From assembly GCF_001659725.1 (NCBI RefSeq), contig NZ_CP015922.1, forward strand, positions 1,736,001 to 1,800,000: a stretch of 64,000 bases of DNA, in the 5' to 3' direction. The position numbers and the translations under genes are program-made. Shown piece by piece: positions 26,147-35,694 of this stretch. Position 1 is the first letter of the stretch; each line of letters starts with the position of its first letter. This DNA comes from Polynucleobacter wuianus. Lineage in GTDB: Bacteria; Pseudomonadota; Gammaproteobacteria; Burkholderiales; Burkholderiaceae. The notes beneath the pieces are model-generated. The model ran no database searches and was not told the DNA's origin. It saw nothing but the letters and a program-made list of their open reading frames with translations.

Positions 26147-26950
26147 TTATGTCTCCAATTTGTGTTTGATTTGATTTGCAAAAAATTGCTTGATTACTTG
26201 ATTGAATTCAGTTTCTGCTTCAATGTTTGAAATGTGCGAAGCAGGCACCTCTTGTAGTTGAGACCCTTTAATTTGGGACTGCATATACTGAGCATCACTA
26301 ATAGTGGTAACAGGATCTTTATCCCCGCTGATAATTAATGCAGGAATATTGATTTCTGAAATCCCCCCCTTAAGATCCTCAGTAGCCAATGCCTCGCAAC
26401 AACTTGCATAACCTTCAGGGTTCATATTTTTCAAGTTAATCAGTAATTCGTTAACTGCTTTAGGGCTTGAACCATAAAACTCTGGTGTAAACCATCTCGA
26501 AGGAGCGGATTCTGCGATAGTATTGAGACCCTCTTTTCTAGCTAAAGCCGCCCGCTCATTCCATGCCTGCTCATTACCTATTTTTGGCGCAGTATTTGCA
26601 ATCACTAACGCCTCAATTCTTTCGGGCGCATTGACCGCTAGCCATTGACCAATAAGCCCGCCCATCGAAATTCCACAGAAGAAAGCCTTATCAATACTGA
26701 GGTAATCAAGAAGACCTAAAACATCATTTGCTAGCTGTGCAATGGTGTACGGACCCTTTGGAGAATGAGTTAATCCATGACCTCTAGTGTCGTATCTGAT
26801 TAAGTAGAAATCTCTTCTTAATACTTCAAGCTGACCATCCCACATAGAATGATCTGTTCCTAAAGAGTTAGAGAAAATAATTGCTGGTTTGTGAGGATCG
26901 CCATCTGTCAAATAGAAGATGTCAATTCCGTTAATGTGCGCAATACTCAT
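26147..26950 (-). CDS. pcaD: 3-oxoadipate enol-lactonase
   Basis: 267 residues of the alpha/beta-hydrolase fold. Oxyanion segment NSLGTDHSMWDGQ, nucleophile GISMGG, an Asp in ISGDKDPVT, and catalytic His in PASHISNIE. It converts 3-oxoadipate enol-lactone to 3-oxoadipate. Its position between the thiolase and transporter genes of the operon supports the assignment. Confidence 0.92.
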   Translation of the reverse strand: MSIAHINGIDIFYLTDGDPHKPAIIFSNSLGTDHSMWDGQLEVLRRDFYLIRYDTRGHGLTHSPKGPYTIAQLANDVLGLLDYLSIDKAFFCGISMGGLIGQWLAVNAPERIEALVIANTAPKIGNEQAWNERAALARKEGLNTIAESAPSRWFTPEFYGSSPKAVNELLINLKNMNPEGYASCCEALATEDLKGGISEINIPALIISGDKDPVTTISDAQYMQSQIKGSQLQEVPASHISNIEAETEFNQVIKQFFANQIKHKLET

Positions 26951-26958
26951 TACTACTC

Positions 26959-28167
26959 CTAAACTCGTTCAATAATCATGGCTATGCCCTGCCCAACACC
27001 AATACACATAGTGCAAAGGGCGTATCTACCTTTAGTGCGAATCAGTTGATACATAGCTGCAGTTACTAATCGCGCACCAGATGCCCCTAGTGGATGCCCA
27101 AGAGAAATAGCGCCCCCATTTGGATTGACGTGCGCCGCGTTGTCAGGAAGACCAAGATCACGAGTAACTGCTAAAGCCTGCGATGCAAATGCCTCATTTA
27201 GCTCAACCACATCCATCTGACTAAGCTTTAAACCTGCTTTTTCCAAAACCTTCTTCACTGCAGGCGAAGGACCAAATCCCATGATTCTTGGAGCAACGCC
27301 AGCCGCAGCCACAGCCACAACACGCGCCTTTGGAGTCAGGGAATGCCGCTTTACACCAAGCTCTGAGGCAAGAAGTAAGGCGCAAGCGCCATCATTTACG
27401 CCTGAAGCATTGCCGGCAGTAACTGTGCCACCTTGTTTAACAATGCTTTTTAGAGAAGCTAAAGTTTCTAGAGTGGTGAGACGCGGATGCTCATCCTTAG
27501 AAAAAACAACAGGATCGCCCTTTTTCTGCGGAATATTTACCGGAATAATTTCATCGTCAAAGATGCCTGCAGCCTGCGCCTTTGCAGTACGCTGCTGACT
27601 AGTAAACGCAAATAGATCCTGATCAGCCCTGGAAATCCTAAAGTCTTCGGCAACGTTTTCTGCTGTTTCTGGCATGGAGTCAACGCCATACTGAGCCTTC
27701 ATTAAGGGATTAATGAAGCGCCAACCAATAGTTGTATCTTCAATTTTTGCCGATCTTGAATACGCAGAGTCGGCTTTACCCATTACAAAAGGTGCCCGAG
27801 ACATGCTCTCTACACCCCCCGCAATCATTAGATGGTTGCCGCCACCTTTAATTGCATTTGCAGCTATACCAATGGCATCAAGACTAGAGCCACAGAGTCT
27901 ATTGATGGTGGATCCAGGCACTTCCACTGGTAGACGAGCCAACAAGCTGGCCATCCTAGCAACGTTACGATTATCTTCACCCGCCTGATTGGCGCAACCA
28001 AAAATAACGTCATCTAACATTGACCAATCAACAATATTACGCATCATGAGAGCTTGAATTGGTAATGCAGCCAAATCATCCGCCCTTAAAGTAGATAGTG
28101 ACCCACCGTACCTACCAAAAGGAGTTCTAATGGCATCACAAATATATGCATTTGAATTATTTTTCAT
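26959..28167 (-). CDS. pcaF: 3-oxoadipyl-CoA thiolase
   Basis: 402 residues, the standard thiolase length. The acyl-accepting Cys is in NRLCGSSLDAI, the catalytic His in NPNGGAISLGHPLGASGARL and the C-terminal Cys in ALCTMCIGVGQG. It cleaves 3-oxoadipyl-CoA to succinyl-CoA and acetyl-CoA, the last step of the pathway. Start overlaps the pcaJ stop by 4 bp. Confidence 0.94.
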   Translation of the reverse strand: MKNNSNAYICDAIRTPFGRYGGSLSTLRADDLAALPIQALMMRNIVDWSMLDDVIFGCANQAGEDNRNVARMASLLARLPVEVPGSTINRLCGSSLDAIGIAANAIKGGGNHLMIAGGVESMSRAPFVMGKADSAYSRSAKIEDTTIGWRFINPLMKAQYGVDSMPETAENVAEDFRISRADQDLFAFTSQQRTAKAQAAGIFDDEIIPVNIPQKKGDPVVFSKDEHPRLTTLETLASLKSIVKQGGTVTAGNASGVNDGACALLLASELGVKRHSLTPKARVVAVAAAGVAPRIMGFGPSPAVKKVLEKAGLKLSQMDVVELNEAFASQALAVTRDLGLPDNAAHVNPNGGAISLGHPLGASGARLVTAAMYQLIRTKGRYALCTMCIGVGQGIAMIIERV

Positions 28168-28814
28168 GATTGAGCTATAGATAAAGGTGCGTCAGTTAGT
28201 TTTTGCAGCTCGCCCAAGGTGAGCCCAGGAACCATTTCACTCACAACCAAACCGTTTGGTGTGACATCGATAACAGCAAGATCTGTATAAATGCGATTTA
28301 CGCAACCCATACCGGTAAGTGGGTATGTGCATTTTTCAACAATCTTTGCCTCACCATTCTTGGTGACATGCTCCATCGTTACAAATACATTTCTTGCGCC
28401 AATTGCTAAATCCATTGCTCCACCTACAGCGGGAATCGCATCTGGCGAACCAGTGTGCCAATTTGCTAGATCACCATTTTGAGCAACCTGGAAAGCGCCC
28501 AATACACAGATATCAATATGTCCACCGCGCATCATCGTGAATGAATCGCCATGATGGAAATAGGAGCCGCCCTTTAATAGGGTGATAAATTCCTTCCCCG
28601 CATTGATCAAATCAGGATCTTCGTCTCCCTTAGCTGGAGCTGGACCCATGCCAAGAACCCCATTCTCGCTTTGCAAAAATATCTCTTTATCAGCATCAAG
28701 GTAATTAGCGATTTTTGTAGGCAACCCAATACCCAAATTTACGTAAGAGCCCTCCGGAATATCTTGAGCCACTCTTTGAACAATTTGCTCTCTAGTTAAA
28801 CGTTGGTATGCCAT
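28164..28814 (-). CDS. pcaJ: 3-oxoadipate CoA-transferase subunit B
   Basis: 216 residues. The family pattern IPEGSYVNLGIGLPTKIANYL and the catalytic glutamate in SENGVLGMGP are clear, as is GGAMDLAIGARNVFVTMEH. With subunit A it moves CoA from succinyl-CoA to 3-oxoadipate. Two base pairs separate it from pcaI. Confidence 0.92.
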   Translation of the reverse strand: MAYQRLTREQIVQRVAQDIPEGSYVNLGIGLPTKIANYLDADKEIFLQSENGVLGMGPAPAKGDEDPDLINAGKEFITLLKGGSYFHHGDSFTMMRGGHIDICVLGAFQVAQNGDLANWHTGSPDAIPAVGGAMDLAIGARNVFVTMEHVTKNGEAKIVEKCTYPLTGMGCVNRIYTDLAVIDVTPNGLVVSEMVPGLTLGELQKLTDAPLSIAQS

Positions 28815-28816
28815 TT

Positions 28817-29485
28817 TTATTTCCCCTTCACAGCAACAACGTGCTTTACAAAAATACCCGGTGTAACAACATGCTCGGGATCTAGATCTCCCAGAGGCAC
28901 CACTTCATTTACCTGAGCGATGGTGCATTTAGCTGCGGTCGCCATAATGGGGCCAAAATTTCTAGCGCTCATTCGATAAGTAAGATTGCCCCAGCGATCA
29001 CCCTTAAATGCTTTAATGAGTGCAAAGTCGGCATGAATCGGATACTCAAGCACATAGCCTTTGCCATTAATAACTTTGCTTTCTTTGCCTTCAGCCAAGA
29101 GGGTGCCAAATCCTGTTGGGGTATAGATAGCACCAAGACCAGCCCCTGCCGCCTGAATGCGAGCCGCTAAGTTACCTTGCGGGACTAATTCGAGTTCAAT
29201 TTTTTTGGCGTAGTACAACTTATCAAACTCATAAGAGTCAGATTGCCTTGGAAAGGAGCAGATAATTTTTTTCACCTGGCCTGCTTTGAGCAAGGCGGCC
29301 AAACCGACATCACCATTTCCAGCGTTGTTGTTTACTACTGTTAGCTCTTTGGCTCCATGCTCAATCAAAGCATCAATTAACTGCGCAGGCTGACCAGCCG
29401 TCCCAAAGCCACCAATCATGACGGTTGAGCCATCTTTGATTTGTTTTATAGCTTCATGTATTGAAGCCGATGTTTTATCAATCAT
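28817..29485 (-). CDS. pcaI: 3-oxoadipate CoA-transferase subunit A
   Basis: 222 residues with GGFGTAGQPAQLIDALIEHGAKELTVVNNNAG and FATVTGF-like PTGFGTLLAEGKE; matches the alpha chain of succinyl-CoA:3-ketoacid transferases. It pairs with pcaJ. The start overlaps the end of benE by 8 bp. Confidence 0.92.
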   Translation of the reverse strand: MIDKTSASIHEAIKQIKDGSTVMIGGFGTAGQPAQLIDALIEHGAKELTVVNNNAGNGDVGLAALLKAGQVKKIICSFPRQSDSYEFDKLYYAKKIELELVPQGNLAARIQAAGAGLGAIYTPTGFGTLLAEGKESKVINGKGYVLEYPIHADFALIKAFKGDRWGNLTYRMSARNFGPIMATAAKCTIAQVNEVVPLGDLDPEHVVTPGIFVKHVVAVKGK

Positions 29486-30677
29486 TCTTTTCTTTACTCT
29501 TTAATTTCAATAAATCTTTATCAAAAACAACATATGCAATAGATCCAATCACAATTCCCCAGAATGCTGATCCCAGACCTAAAAAAGTCATGCCAGATGC
29601 AGTTGCTAAAAATGTGATTGCGGCAGCCTCACGATGATCGGGTTCTTCTAAAGTGCTCATGAGGCTAGTGACGATTGCGCCAAGTAAAGCTAAGCCAGCC
29701 AAAAGCGCGATGAGCTCTTTTGGAAGACTGGTAAAAATGAGAACGATTGAACCTGCTAAGGAACCGCCAATTAAAAAGAAAACGCCGCTGAAAATGCCTG
29801 CAACATATCGCTTGTTTGGATCTTCGTTAGCTTCTTTGCCTGTACATAGGGTTGCCGTAATTGCTGCAGTCGTAGTGGTAATGCCACCAAAGAATGCGGT
29901 TACCAGGGACATGAAACTTGTAAAAGTAATAATGGGCTTAGCGGGCACGTGATAGTTCGATAACTTGAGGATTGCCATTCCCGGCAAGTATTGGCCGGTC
30001 AAACTTACTAGAACCAACGGTATTGCAAAGCTGAATGTTGATTCCCAAGTCCACACAGGAGTGATGAATGTAGGATGGGCCAAAGCTAGCCTGAAATTAT
30101 CTGGATTAACATCACCAATGAGATATGCCAGCCCGATTCCTGAAAATAAAACAACTAAGATCGCGAATTTTGGTATCAACCTTTTGAATATCAGATAAAT
30201 TCCAATCATCGATAAAGCCAAGGCAGGCATGGTTGATACAGATTTAAATATATTGATACCAAACTGAAATAGAATGCCCGCCATCATTCCGGCCGCTATT
30301 CCCTTGGGTATATGCTTTATTAGCTTGTCAAAGGTACCCGTAATGCCAATTAATAGAATGATCATTGCGGCAGTGATATAAGAAGAAATTGCCTCATTGA
30401 CCGACATATGCGGAAATAAGGCGATTAAGAGAGCAGCGCCAGGAGCGGACCAAGCAGTAATGATCGGCATCTTGTATTTCCAACTGAGATAAATCCCGGA
30501 AATGCCACCACCAAACGATACCGCCCATACCCAAGAAGATAGAACTTCATTAGATACCTGAGCTAGAGATGCGGCCTGAAAAAATATCAGCATCGGCCCA
30601 GCATAGGAAATCAATACAACTAGAAATCCAGCCGTAATTGAAGAGGGTGAAATATCTTCGAAAAAGGCGCGCTTCAT
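29478..30677 (-). CDS. benE: Benzoate/H+ symporter BenE
   Basis: 399 residues, about 12 membrane helices, with the BenE-family features SYAGPMLIFFQAA near the start, AWSAPGAALL and a later FGGITTTTAAITATLCTGKEA. It is a proton-driven benzoate importer. It lies directly after benD with a 1-bp overlap, and a second aromatic importer (MFS) is encoded later in the operon. Confidence 0.92.
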   Translation of the reverse strand: MKRAFFEDISPSSITAGFLVVLISYAGPMLIFFQAASLAQVSNEVLSSWVWAVSFGGGISGIYLSWKYKMPIITAWSAPGAALLIALFPHMSVNEAISSYITAAMIILLIGITGTFDKLIKHIPKGIAAGMMAGILFQFGINIFKSVSTMPALALSMIGIYLIFKRLIPKFAILVVLFSGIGLAYLIGDVNPDNFRLALAHPTFITPVWTWESTFSFAIPLVLVSLTGQYLPGMAILKLSNYHVPAKPIITFTSFMSLVTAFFGGITTTTAAITATLCTGKEANEDPNKRYVAGIFSGVFFLIGGSLAGSIVLIFTSLPKELIALLAGLALLGAIVTSLMSTLEEPDHREAAAITFLATASGMTFLGLGSAFWGIVIGSIAYVVFDKDLLKLKSKEKND

Positions 30678-31465
30678 TAGCCCAAATCTCCGCCACCAAC
30701 CGGTAATACTGTGCCAGTGATATAAGATGACTCATCAGAAGCTAGGAATAAAATCGCCCTTACCTGTTCCTCAATTGTTCCATACCGATGCATCAAACTG
30801 GAATCAATCGTTTGGTCAATGATCCCTTGATACCAAACCTCTTCTTGCTTGGATAATTTATTCTTGTTTCGCGGAATCTTTCTCGGAGGAGCTTCAGTTC
30901 CACCAGTGGCGACCGCATTAAAGCGAATACCATCTTTAGCGTGCTCAAATGCCAAGCTAGCAGTCATCGCATTTACTCCGCCTTTTGCTGCGGCATATGG
31001 AATACGGTGAATACTGCGAGTGGCAATAGAAGAAATATTTACGACAACGCCATGCTGTTGCTTAATCATCACCGGTAATACAGCTCTACAACACCATAAG
31101 GTTGGAAACAAGGAGCGACGAATCTCTGCCTCTATTTGATCTTCATCATAGTTCTCGTAAGGCTTTGCCCAAATAGTGCCACCGACGTTATTAACAATAA
31201 TATCGATCTTTTTAAATGCCTTTACTGCCTCGGAAATTAGCTTTGAAGCACCAGCATAGGTCTCTAAATCAACCTTAACCGTCAAAGACTTTGCTTTTAG
31301 CTTACCTAGCTTCTTTGCCACATCATCAACTAGATCGGAGCGGTCGGCCAAAATAACCTTGGCACCCTCTTTAGCTAGGGCAATTGCCACGCCTTCGCCA
31401 ATCCCTTGGGCAGCACCCGTGACAATAGCAACTTTATTCTTAAATCTTAGCGCCTGAGTCATCAT
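30677..31465 (-). CDS. benD: Benzoate cis-diol dehydrogenase
   Basis: 262 residues of the SDR family. NAD-binding TGAAQGIGEG, NNVGG, and the catalytic YAAAKGG are visible; the segment VGGTIWAKPYENYDEDQIEAEIRRSLFPTLWCCRAVLP is typical of BenD/XylL. It oxidises benzoate 1,2-dihydrodiol with loss of CO2 to catechol. The start overlaps the benC stop. Confidence 0.93.
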   Translation of the reverse strand: MMTQALRFKNKVAIVTGAAQGIGEGVAIALAKEGAKVILADRSDLVDDVAKKLGKLKAKSLTVKVDLETYAGASKLISEAVKAFKKIDIIVNNVGGTIWAKPYENYDEDQIEAEIRRSLFPTLWCCRAVLPVMIKQQHGVVVNISSIATRSIHRIPYAAAKGGVNAMTASLAFEHAKDGIRFNAVATGGTEAPPRKIPRNKNKLSKQEEVWYQGIIDQTIDSSLMHRYGTIEEQVRAILFLASDESSYITGTVLPVGGGDLG

Positions 31466-32484
31466 GCACCTACAGCACTTGGAGAAAATTTCTCAAACAA
31501 GAAATTTGCTGGGGTAACACCTGCGCCAGACAACCAATTGCGTACAGCATCTACCATGGCTACTGGACCACATAGATAAATATCCACCTCACCTTGGTTT
31601 AACCATTCGTTTTCAATATGCTCTGTGACATAGCCTTTGCGATCATGAGTACTTTCGGATGAAGCAACCACCGTCCGATATTCAAAATCAGGCAGTTTTG
31701 TTTTCATAGCTTCGAGCTGATCTAGAGCTACCAAGTCCATATCATTTGTCACACCGAATACCATCTTGATTGGATGCGCAGATCCCGATGCAGCCAAAGA
31801 GTCCAGCATCGATAAAAATGGTGCAATACCTGTTCCACCAGCGAGAAATAACACCGGACGCTTAACTTCGCGCAGATAGAAACTACCATTTGGTCCGGCA
31901 AATGAAATCACATCGCCTGACTTACCAATGTCTGCTAGATACTGACTCATACGACCATTAGGGACATTACGCACTACAAAAGATGCAATGGATGCGCCTG
32001 GCGGAGAGCTAAAAGAATAGGCCCGCGTTAAGTCTGTTCCTGGAATTTGCACATTGACATATTGGCCAGGTAGGAACGTTAAAGAAGCAGGATCATCAAG
32101 CTCAATTGAGAACCCAATTGTTGAGTTCGATAGTTTTTCAATCTGTGCAATCTTGCCTGGGAATGATGAAGATCCAGTCTTACATGCGGCAGATGATGCG
32201 GGAATCTTCACCACACAATCCGACTTGGGCTTCATCTGACAAGCCAGGATCTGACGCTGAGCAGCTTCTTCCGGAGTAAGTGCATCCTCTATATAACTAG
32301 ACTCAGGTAGATCGTAATCACCAGATTCACATAAACCACGGCAGGTACCACAAGCCCCATCCCTGCAATCAAGCGGAATATTCACTTTCTGACGATATGC
32401 AGCATCAGAAAGTTTTTCGCCTTCGTTGCAGGAGATAAAGCGAGTTACCCCGTCTTCAAACTGTAGTGCGATGTTATAGCTCAT
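31462..32484 (-). CDS. benC: Benzoate 1,2-dioxygenase reductase component
   Basis: 340 residues. An N-terminal plant-type 2Fe-2S ferredoxin domain has the cysteines of CRDGACGTCRGLC plus a later Cys near residue 81. It is followed by an FAD domain (RAYSFSSPPG) and an NAD domain (LAGGTGIAPFLSML, CGPVAMVDAVRNWL). It passes electrons from NADH to the BenAB oxygenase. Confidence 0.95.
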   Translation of the reverse strand: MSYNIALQFEDGVTRFISCNEGEKLSDAAYRQKVNIPLDCRDGACGTCRGLCESGDYDLPESSYIEDALTPEEAAQRQILACQMKPKSDCVVKIPASSAACKTGSSSFPGKIAQIEKLSNSTIGFSIELDDPASLTFLPGQYVNVQIPGTDLTRAYSFSSPPGASIASFVVRNVPNGRMSQYLADIGKSGDVISFAGPNGSFYLREVKRPVLFLAGGTGIAPFLSMLDSLAASGSAHPIKMVFGVTNDMDLVALDQLEAMKTKLPDFEYRTVVASSESTHDRKGYVTEHIENEWLNQGEVDIYLCGPVAMVDAVRNWLSGAGVTPANFLFEKFSPSAVGA

Positions 32485-32501
32485 AGCATTCCGCCGATGT
32501 A

Positions 32502-32993
32502 TTAAATGTGATAGATATCAATGACTTGACTGATGTAATCATTTTTAAGAACGATGTATTTGTTCAAAATGATTGGCTTATCGCCAGAGAAGTCGATTAC
32601 ATAACGAGACATACCAAAGTAGCTGTAGTTGGTTTTGTATCGATGACTTAGGGTGTGCCAATTAAAGCGAACCGTACAGATATCACCTTCACGCTTCTCT
32701 AACTCAACATTAGTAATGTTGTGACAGGTTCTTGTGTCGGGCATAGTTGCGCTTGAGCGTTCAGTCTTAATGCGGAATACACGATCCTCAAGGCCTTGAC
32801 GATTTGGGTAATAAATCAAAGAAATTTCTTCTTGTGGATTTGTGACTAACTCATCGTTATCGTCCCAGGAAGGCATCCAAAACTCAGCGTCTGGGCTATA
32901 GCAATTAAGCCACTCATCCCACTGCTCATCGTCCAATAGGCGACTCTCGTAATACAAAAATGCATTGATATCTAATATGGAGATTGTTTTCAT
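32502..32993 (-). CDS. benB: Benzoate 1,2-dioxygenase small subunit
   Basis: 163 residues, typical ring-hydroxylating dioxygenase beta subunit: FLYYESRLLDDEQWDEWLNCYSPDAEFWMPSWDD and a C-terminal KYIVLKNDYISQVIDIYHI. It packs against BenA in an alpha3beta3 oxygenase. Start overlaps benA stop by 4 bp. Confidence 0.95.
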   Translation of the reverse strand: MKTISILDINAFLYYESRLLDDEQWDEWLNCYSPDAEFWMPSWDDNDELVTNPQEEISLIYYPNRQGLEDRVFRIKTERSSATMPDTRTCHNITNVELEKREGDICTVRFNWHTLSHRYKTNYSYFGMSRYVIDFSGDKPIILNKYIVLKNDYISQVIDIYHI

Positions 32994-34360
32994 GCGTTCA
33001 CCTGCTCTTGCTCAACTGCTTTTTTCATTGTTTCAAGCCAATAGCGATGCTGAACTGTGTACAGGCCCTCATCTTCAGTTTTCAAGCCACTTAATACGGG
33101 TTTCAAGCCGATCTCTTTAGCCGCATCGTCAGCGCCTTCAATCCAATGCTCTGAACCACGACACATATCGTTCCACTCGATCGTCTTTGCAGCAAAGCCT
33201 TCCTGGCAAGCTCTAAACTCTTCCAAGTCATCTGGAGTAGCCATACCGCTCACGTTAAAGAAGTCCTCGTATTGACGAATTCTTCTAGAGCGCGCTTCTG
33301 CTGACTCGCCTTTTGGAGCAATACAGTAGATAGTGACTTCAGTTTTATCAACAGCTAATGGGCGCAGTAAGCGGATCTGTGAACCAAACTGATCCATCAA
33401 ATACACGTTTGGATATAAGCAAAGATTTCTGGAGCGCTCAATCATCCAATCAGCAATTGGTTTGCCAAACTTATCGGAAAATTCCTGGTGCCTCGGGAAA
33501 TTTGGCCGGTCCTGTGGATTAGCCCACTTTGTCCAGAGGAGCATATGGCCGTGATCAAATGAATAGAAGCCACCACCCTGCTTACCCCACTTGCCAGCAT
33601 CCATTGCTTTGATGTTGTCTTCGCGAATTGCTTCTTGCTCTTTACGATGGTTGGTAGTTGCAGCATAGTTCCAATGAACAGCAGATACGTGATAACCATC
33701 AGCACCGTTTTCTGCCTGAAGCTTCCAATTACCGTTAAAGGTATAAGTTGAGGCGCCCTTCAATACTTCGAGTCCATCAGCAGATTGATCCACAATCATG
33801 TCAATGATCTTGGCGGCTTCACCCAAAAAGTCCTTTAAAGGGGCAACATCATTATTTAAGCTACCAAATAAGAAGCCACGATAGCTTTCAAACTTAGGCA
33901 CCTTCTTGAGATCGTGTGAGCCTTCCTTGTTAAAGCACTCTGGGTAGCCGGCCTCCTCTGGATCTTTAACCTTCAAGAGCTTTCCGCTGTTATTAAATGT
34001 CCAGCCGTGGAATGGGCAAGTGAAAGTAGCCTTGTTGCCGCGCTTATGACGGCACAACTGAGCGCCACGATGGCTACAAGCATTCATCATGGCGTTCAGT
34101 TCACTCTGACGATTACGAGAAATGAAGATTGGCTGACTACCAATATAGGTAGAGTAGTAATCATTGATGTTTGGGATTTGACTTTCGTGCGCCAAATAAA
34201 TCCAATTACCCTCAAAGATGTGCTTCATCTCTAATTCAAACAAATCTTTATCGGTAAAAGCACTACGGTGAAGACGATAGTCGCCCTTCTCCTTATCCTC
34301 AATTAAGAATTCATCAAGGCTTTTGAGTTTTGGGCTGTTATCTACATGAATTGGGATCAT
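32990..34360 (-). CDS. benA: Benzoate 1,2-dioxygenase large subunit
   Basis: 456 residues. Rieske ligands Cys95-His97 (CSHRG) and Cys115-His118 (CPFHGW) are present, and the catalytic iron motif DGYHVSAVHW follows in the C-terminal domain. It adds both atoms of O2 to benzoate to give the cis-diol. It is transcribed after catA with a 43-bp gap that is too short for an evident separate promoter. Confidence 0.95.
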   Translation of the reverse strand: MIPIHVDNSPKLKSLDEFLIEDKEKGDYRLHRSAFTDKDLFELEMKHIFEGNWIYLAHESQIPNINDYYSTYIGSQPIFISRNRQSELNAMMNACSHRGAQLCRHKRGNKATFTCPFHGWTFNNSGKLLKVKDPEEAGYPECFNKEGSHDLKKVPKFESYRGFLFGSLNNDVAPLKDFLGEAAKIIDMIVDQSADGLEVLKGASTYTFNGNWKLQAENGADGYHVSAVHWNYAATTNHRKEQEAIREDNIKAMDAGKWGKQGGGFYSFDHGHMLLWTKWANPQDRPNFPRHQEFSDKFGKPIADWMIERSRNLCLYPNVYLMDQFGSQIRLLRPLAVDKTEVTIYCIAPKGESAEARSRRIRQYEDFFNVSGMATPDDLEEFRACQEGFAAKTIEWNDMCRGSEHWIEGADDAAKEIGLKPVLSGLKTEDEGLYTVQHRYWLETMKKAVEQEQVNA

Positions 34361-34403
34361 TTTTTATCCTTTATGAACGGGGTGCATGCACCCCCGATTC
34401 AAA

Positions 34404-35324
34404 TTACACAGTGAAGTGAGCTCTATCAACGATTCCGGATGCGGCAGCTGGCTTCTCAACCACCATCTGGATATCAAAATCAATCGAGGCAAATGGCTTA
34501 GTTACACCCTTAGCTTTCATTTCAGCTGGGTCGCTTACACGAACTACTGGAGGTACAAGTCCTTCGCGACTTGCAAATGCAAAGTCATCCCAAAGATACT
34601 TGTCACCATCAATATTGATTTGAGTAGTTAACTTTCTATGTCCAGGTGCCGTTACAAAGTAGTGAACGTGTGCTGGGCGATTGCCGTGACGACCTAGTAG
34701 ATCTAATAAAGCCTGTGTAGAACCATCTGGTGGGCAGCCGTAACCATTTGGCATGATGCTTTGCATCGCATAACGACCATTTTCATCAGTGAAAATGGTG
34801 CGACGTAAGTTATAAGGAGACTGAGTCTTGTCAAAGAAAGAATAGCCGCCCAATGTATTGGCATGCCACATCTCTACCTTTGCATTAGCTAAGGGCTTAC
34901 CATCAGCCCCATAAACAGTGCCCTGCATAAACAATGGCTCTGCTTTATCCACTTCTGTACCGTCATCCATGCGTGCAAAGCCTACAGACTCAGGAGCGCC
35001 AGCTACGTACAACGGGCCTTCAATAGCACGTGGGGTACCACCTGTTAATCCAGCCTTCTCGTCTGCTTCATCGGCACGCATATCCAAAAAGCGCTCTAGG
35101 CCAATTCCAGGGGCCAATAAACCCAACTCGTTACGTGCTCCAGCTTCTGAGAAATACTCCAAGCCCTTCCAGAATTCGGTTGGGGTAATGTCCAAATCTT
35201 CAATTGCTTTGCATAGGTCAGCAACCAAGCGCAATGTAATTTCTTGAACACGCTTATTTGCTGGAGAATCGGCTGAATCTACGATCCATTCTTTTGCTAA
35301 TTTTTCAATATCTGTATGTTTCAT
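34404..35324 (-). CDS. catA: Catechol 1,2-dioxygenase
   Basis: 306 residues. Intradiol dioxygenase signature: LANAKVEMWHANTLGGYSFFD, then YNLRR, YGCPPDG and RPAHVHYF, giving the Tyr/Tyr/His/His iron ligands. An N-terminal helical dimerisation domain is present. It opens catechol to cis,cis-muconate. 68 bp separates it from catC. Confidence 0.95.
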   Translation of the reverse strand: MKHTDIEKLAKEWIVDSADSPANKRVQEITLRLVADLCKAIEDLDITPTEFWKGLEYFSEAGARNELGLLAPGIGLERFLDMRADEADEKAGLTGGTPRAIEGPLYVAGAPESVGFARMDDGTEVDKAEPLFMQGTVYGADGKPLANAKVEMWHANTLGGYSFFDKTQSPYNLRRTIFTDENGRYAMQSIMPNGYGCPPDGSTQALLDLLGRHGNRPAHVHYFVTAPGHRKLTTQINIDGDKYLWDDFAFASREGLVPPVVRVSDPAEMKAKGVTKPFASIDFDIQMVVEKPAAASGIVDRAHFTV

Positions 35325-35392
35325 TTTGTATCCTTAATAATTAATTTGATTTAATAAACTTCAATGCAGTGGTTTTAAGTTTGTTTAATGGA

Positions 35393-35683
35393 TTAACTGT
35401 CATCTCCCCTTACAGAAGATGGATGTCTGCACAAGGGCATGACTTCAATTTGCATATATGGGAAAAGTGGTAATGTTGAAATTGCTGTATGTAGCTCATC
35501 TACGCTCTCAACATCAAAAATGCTGATGTTTGCGTACTGACCAGCAATGCGCCATAAGTGACGCCACTTGCCTGATGATTGCAAACCCTGCGCAATCTCT
35601 TTTTCTTTGGTCTTGAGAGCGGTTGCTTCTGCTGCCGGCATTTCCGGTGGCAAATTGACATTCATTCGTACGTGAAATAGCAT
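35393..35683 (-). CDS. catC: Muconolactone delta-isomerase
   Basis: 96 residues, the family's exact size: MLFHVRMNVNLPPEMP, KWRHLWRIAGQYANISIFDVESVDELH, LPLFPYMQIEVMPLCRHPSS. It isomerises muconolactone to 3-oxoadipate enol-lactone. It lies 11 bp after catB. Confidence 0.96.
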   Translation of the reverse strand: MLFHVRMNVNLPPEMPAAEATALKTKEKEIAQGLQSSGKWRHLWRIAGQYANISIFDVESVDELHTAISTLPLFPYMQIEVMPLCRHPSSVRGDDS

Positions 35684-35694
35684 GCTGTCTCCTT